A stretch of 64,000 nucleotides of DNA from Geobacillus subterraneus. Lineage in GTDB: Bacteria > Bacillota > Bacilli > Bacillales > Anoxybacillaceae. A program made the position numbers and the translations under genes. The stretch spans positions 2,728,001 to 2,792,000 of the forward strand of contig NZ_CP014342.1 in the NCBI RefSeq assembly GCF_001618685.1, given 5' to 3'. How positions within the stretch are numbered: position 1 is the first letter of the stretch; the number at the start of each line of letters is the position of its first letter. A model generated the notes under the pieces. That model had not been told where the DNA came from and made no database searches. It saw nothing but the letters and a program-made list of their open reading frames with translations. Shown here in pieces: positions 62,049-64,000 of this stretch.

Positions 62049-62505
62049 TTAGAAACTAGCCGCTGCAGCCAGCGCTCCTTTCAACACGGTAACCGCTTCG
62101 CCTTCAAGTTGCACCTGCTCCCCCGCTACCGTCACCCGCACAACGCCGCCGCTATTTGTCAAAAAAGAAATGTTCTCCTCACGGCGGCGTTCACCCAGCT
62201 CCCATAGTACATGGGCGCTCGCTAAGGTCGCATGCCCGCACAGATCGACTTCCGCCTTGGGCGTGAACCAGCGCAGGCGATAGCCATCCTCGTATGGAAG
62301 TGAACTACTCCCACTTAGCTTTGCTTGAAGTGGGAGACTTCTTTCGGAATTATGTTAAAAAGGCGGCCTCAGATCAGTTCATCTCTGCAGCAATACGTTG
62401 CATCCATTCGTCCCGAGCCGGCTGCGGCAGCAGACAGACCGCTGCCGGGTCGCCGACAAACGACCGAGCGGTGAACGCATCAACAATGTATATTGGAATC
62501 CTCAT
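62049..62505 (-). pseudogene. PhzF-family epimerase gene, decayed
   Basis: From the ATG at 62505 the frame reads RIPIYIVDAFTARSFVGDPA, LLPQPARDEWMQRIAAEMN and then TGA, where PhzF proteins continue LSExAF. After SEAAFL a 58-bp hairpin repeat interrupts (62300-62357). Homology resumes with YEDGYRLRWFTPKAEVDLCG, HATLASAHVLWELGE and ISFLTNSGG. It then jumps to the extreme C-terminus (GEAVTVLKGAL), missing about 150 residues. There are three lesions: a stop, an insertion and an internal deletion. Its start overlaps the sirC end by 26 nt. Confidence 0.85.
62300..62357 (-). mobile_element. 58-bp single-hairpin mini-element inside the phzF remnant
   Basis: On the minus strand: TAACATAATTCCGAAAGAAG, then a CTCCCACTT/AAGTGGGAG hairpin, then TAGTTCAC. 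The left flank equals that of the solitary end at 59819. The right flank GTAGTTCAC equals the 3' edge of the tnpB element at 12639. It looks like a fusion of left and right ends through their related hairpins. Confidence 0.7.
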
Positions 62506-63145
62506 CGTTCTCGCCCCTTCTTTCTTCGCCTCGTTCTTTTTCCTTCGCCAACAAGCCGGCTAACTCCTCGTCCCAGCGGCCGTTTTGCCGAAATGAATCA
62601 GCAGCGAGCGCCCGAAACAGCCGTTTTCGTCCCTCGACGTCATCCACTTCGCGCAATACAATGTCGCGAGCCCGTTGCAAAAACTCAAGATACGGCCCGT
62701 ACTCTTCCCCATATTGCTCCTCAAGCTCGCGACGAATGCGGCGAGCGACCGCCGGGCTTGCACCTTCAGTCGAGACAGCGATCGTTAATGGACCGCGGCG
62801 GACGACAGCGGGAACGTGAAAATCACACCGCTCCGGGTCATCCACGACATTGACGAGCTGGCCCGGCGCTGCCGCCTGTGCCACCGCCTCGTTTACTCCG
62901 CGGTCGTTCGTCGCCGCGATGACAAGAAACGCACCGTCCAAATCGCCAGGTGCAAATGTCTTGATGCACCAGCCAATCGTTCCCGCCGCCGCTAGCGCTT
63001 GCAGCTCCGGTTCTGCTTTAGGAGCGATCATCACAACATCCGCCCCTGCCTCGAGCAGCCCGCGAATCTTCCGCGCTGCCACCTTCCCCCCGCCAACAAC
63101 GACCGCCCGGCGGCCGCGCACCTGAAGAATGACCGAATATCCCAT
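62480..63145 (-). CDS. sirC: Precorrin-2 dehydrogenase / sirohydrochlorin synthase SirC
   Basis: A 221-residue NAD-dependent enzyme. The Rossmann motif AVVVGGGKVAARKIRGLLEA lies at residue 14; LVNVVDDPERCDFHVPAVVR near residue 97 and GASPAVARRIRRELEEQYG near residue 128 are family motifs. It oxidises precorrin-2 to sirohydrochlorin for SirB. GAGGAGGAGTGTGTC precedes the ATG. In B. subtilis (ylnF) it directly follows sirB; here it is inverted and separated by five other genes. Its C-terminus overlaps the phzF remnant. Confidence 0.92.
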   Translation of the reverse strand: MGYSVILQVRGRRAVVVGGGKVAARKIRGLLEAGADVVMIAPKAEPELQALAAAGTIGWCIKTFAPGDLDGAFLVIAATNDRGVNEAVAQAAAPGQLVNVVDDPERCDFHVPAVVRRGPLTIAVSTEGASPAVARRIRRELEEQYGEEYGPYLEFLQRARDIVLREVDDVEGRKRLFRALAADSFRQNGRWDEELAGLLAKEKERGEERRGENDEDSNIHC

Positions 63146-63202
63146 GACACACTCCTCCTCTCGCGGTAAACTTCATCCCTGCCTTAGGCAAACGGAGGAT
63201 AA

Positions 63203-63238
63203 AAAAAGAAGCCGTGCACAAAACACGGCTTTTTTTCT
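63203..63238. terminator. Terminator between the secreted-protein gene and sirC
   Basis: AGCCGTG with CACGGCT, A/T runs on both sides, in the 100 nt between the two minus-strand genes. Confidence 0.88.
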
Positions 63239-63244
63239 ATTATA

Positions 63245-63808
63245 TCACCCTTGTTTGACTTCTTGAAGGCATTTTGCCAGCCGCTCGTTTTCCTTTTTCA
63301 TATACTCGAGCCATTGCGGGAGCAGTTTTTTCATCGCCTCTTGGTCATTGTTCTCCATGGCTTGCCTTGTTTGCTCATGAAGCATATGGAGCTGCTTTTT
63401 TTCTTCCTTTGTCATCCAACGTTTCTTTTTATGTAACTGTTTCAGTTCTTGCTTAAACTGCTCTTTCGTTATTTTTTTGTCCGCGAGCTGATCGATGAGC
63501 CGGTCAAGGGCCGCCTCACGCTCCTTTTTCAGTTGCTTATGCTTCTCTTTCATCGCCTGTTTCACTTTTTTGTCCTTGAACTGCTCGCGCAGCGCGTTCC
63601 GTTCATCCAACACTTTTTTCCACTCGCCGGCTTGCTCTGGCGTATACGTTTGGACCATTTCCATCCACTTTTGCTCATCGAGCGCCCCGTGCTTCCACAT
63701 ATGTCCAACCGGCAAATGAACATCGCCGGCTTCATGATGGCCGGCAACCACCCACGACGGCATCGCCAGCACGAGGGAAACAAAAAACGCCAACCATACG
63801 TTTTTCAT
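63245..63808 (-). CDS. Secreted, Lys/Glu-rich helical protein of unknown function
   Basis: A 187-residue protein with a signal peptide (KNVWLAFFVSLVLAMPSWVV, cleavage probably after VVAG), a short His-rich stretch (HHEAGDVHLPVGHMWKHG, residues 24-41) and a long, highly charged helical body (for example KKVKQAMKEKHKQLKKEREA). The composition recalls YckD-like or spore-envelope proteins, and periplasmic metal-binding helical proteins. I recognise no definite family. It has one Cys near the C-terminus. The terminator at 63203 follows directly. Confidence 0.7.
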   Translation of the reverse strand: MKNVWLAFFVSLVLAMPSWVVAGHHEAGDVHLPVGHMWKHGALDEQKWMEMVQTYTPEQAGEWKKVLDERNALREQFKDKKVKQAMKEKHKQLKKEREAALDRLIDQLADKKITKEQFKQELKQLHKKKRWMTKEEKKQLHMLHEQTRQAMENNDQEAMKKLLPQWLEYMKKENERLAKCLQEVKQG

Positions 63809-63949
63809 GCTTTTTCACTCCTTTTCTTTTCGGTTCTTCTCCATGGCAACTTCGACCTGCTCCATTCACCGTTCATTCACATCTATGGCGATCTCCCCTT
63901 TCCAATGATCATTCCTTCCTATTTTCCCCGTTTTTTGGGCATCATTGCA

Positions 63950-63990
63950 TAAAAAAGTTAAGGAGGTTCGTCAAAAATCGAACCTCCCCA
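63950..63990 (-). terminator. Hairpin at the right edge, probable terminator of a gene beyond the window
   Basis: GGAGGTTCG with CGAACCTCC, followed on the minus strand by TTAACTTTTTTATG. The gene it serves would lie to the right on the minus strand. Confidence 0.6.
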
Positions 63991-64000
63991 TGTTTATTGA

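Overview
The window is chromosomal DNA of a thermophilic, spore-forming Firmicute, almost certainly Geobacillus. The evidence is moderately high GC, strong AGGAGG-type ribosome-binding sites, spore genes (sspE, sspK, pdaA, yfhD/yfhE) and gene orders that follow Bacillus subtilis. The MutY protein closely resembles the crystallised Geobacillus stearothermophilus enzyme as I remember it. No database search was possible, so names rest on recognised motifs, family lengths and gene order.

Layout. (1) 1-2.9 kb: ygaB-like, sspE, fabL, a yfhS-like gene and mutY. (2) 2.9-9.4 kb: a formate module (OFA-family transporter, fdhD, a DUF2294 gene, the NAD-type formate dehydrogenase fdhF and its DUF1641 partner) set between mutY and yfhP. 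(3) 9.7-15.7 kb: yfhP, a frameshifted sspK, yfhH, recX, yfhF, a GNAT acetyltransferase, yfhE and yfhD, interrupted by an internally deleted IS200/IS605-type tnpB element. (4) 15.9-21.5 kb: a family 8 glycosyltransferase, a CoA-transferase/acyl-CoA dehydrogenase pair behind a terminator-bearing leader, a DUF3870 gene and an ECF sigma factor with its partner. (5) 21.6-26.4 kb: dabA-dabB, an inorganic-carbon uptake complex, preceded by a leader with two copies of one hairpin type and a competing terminator, and by a second DUF2294 gene. (6) 26.9-31.3 kb: an ABC-class ATPase, selO, a coiled-coil gene and two decayed genes. (7) 31.3-42.4 kb: an accessory island with a complete IS1634-type element, an AT-rich orphan gene, a complete IS1182-type element, an IS256-type remnant and a type I restriction-modification operon. 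(8) 42.5-53.8 kb: a region matching B. subtilis yfjO-yfjP-pdaA-yfkA/B-yfkD-chaA(remnant)-yfkF-yfkH-yfkJ-yfkK, plus a class I fumarase. (9) 53.8-59.5 kb: a SAM-riboswitch-controlled sulfate assimilation and siroheme operon (cysH-cysP-sat-cysC-sumT-sirB). (10) 59.5-64 kb: acylphosphatase, an arginase-family protein, yojF/bshB2, a decayed phzF-like gene, sirC on the opposite strand and a secreted helical protein.

How the parts connect. fdhD, fdhF, the DUF1641 gene and the OFA transporter form one functional set for formate uptake and oxidation to CO2. DabAB supplies inorganic carbon. The only two DUF2294 genes in the window sit beside these two carbon modules. The sulfate genes make sulfide, and sumT-sirB-sirC make the siroheme cofactor of sulfite reductase; here sirC has been separated from its partners by about 3 kb. 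At least four positions (fdhF, fdhD, the CoA-transferase gene, dabB) have terminator-like hairpins between a likely promoter and the start codon. This suggests extensive transcription attenuation beyond the recognisable SAM riboswitch. The dabB leader is the best candidate here for an undescribed regulatory RNA. A second unusual signal is a family of short hairpins, related to the ends of the decayed tnpB element, at 13.3, 57.8, 59.8 and 62.3 kb.
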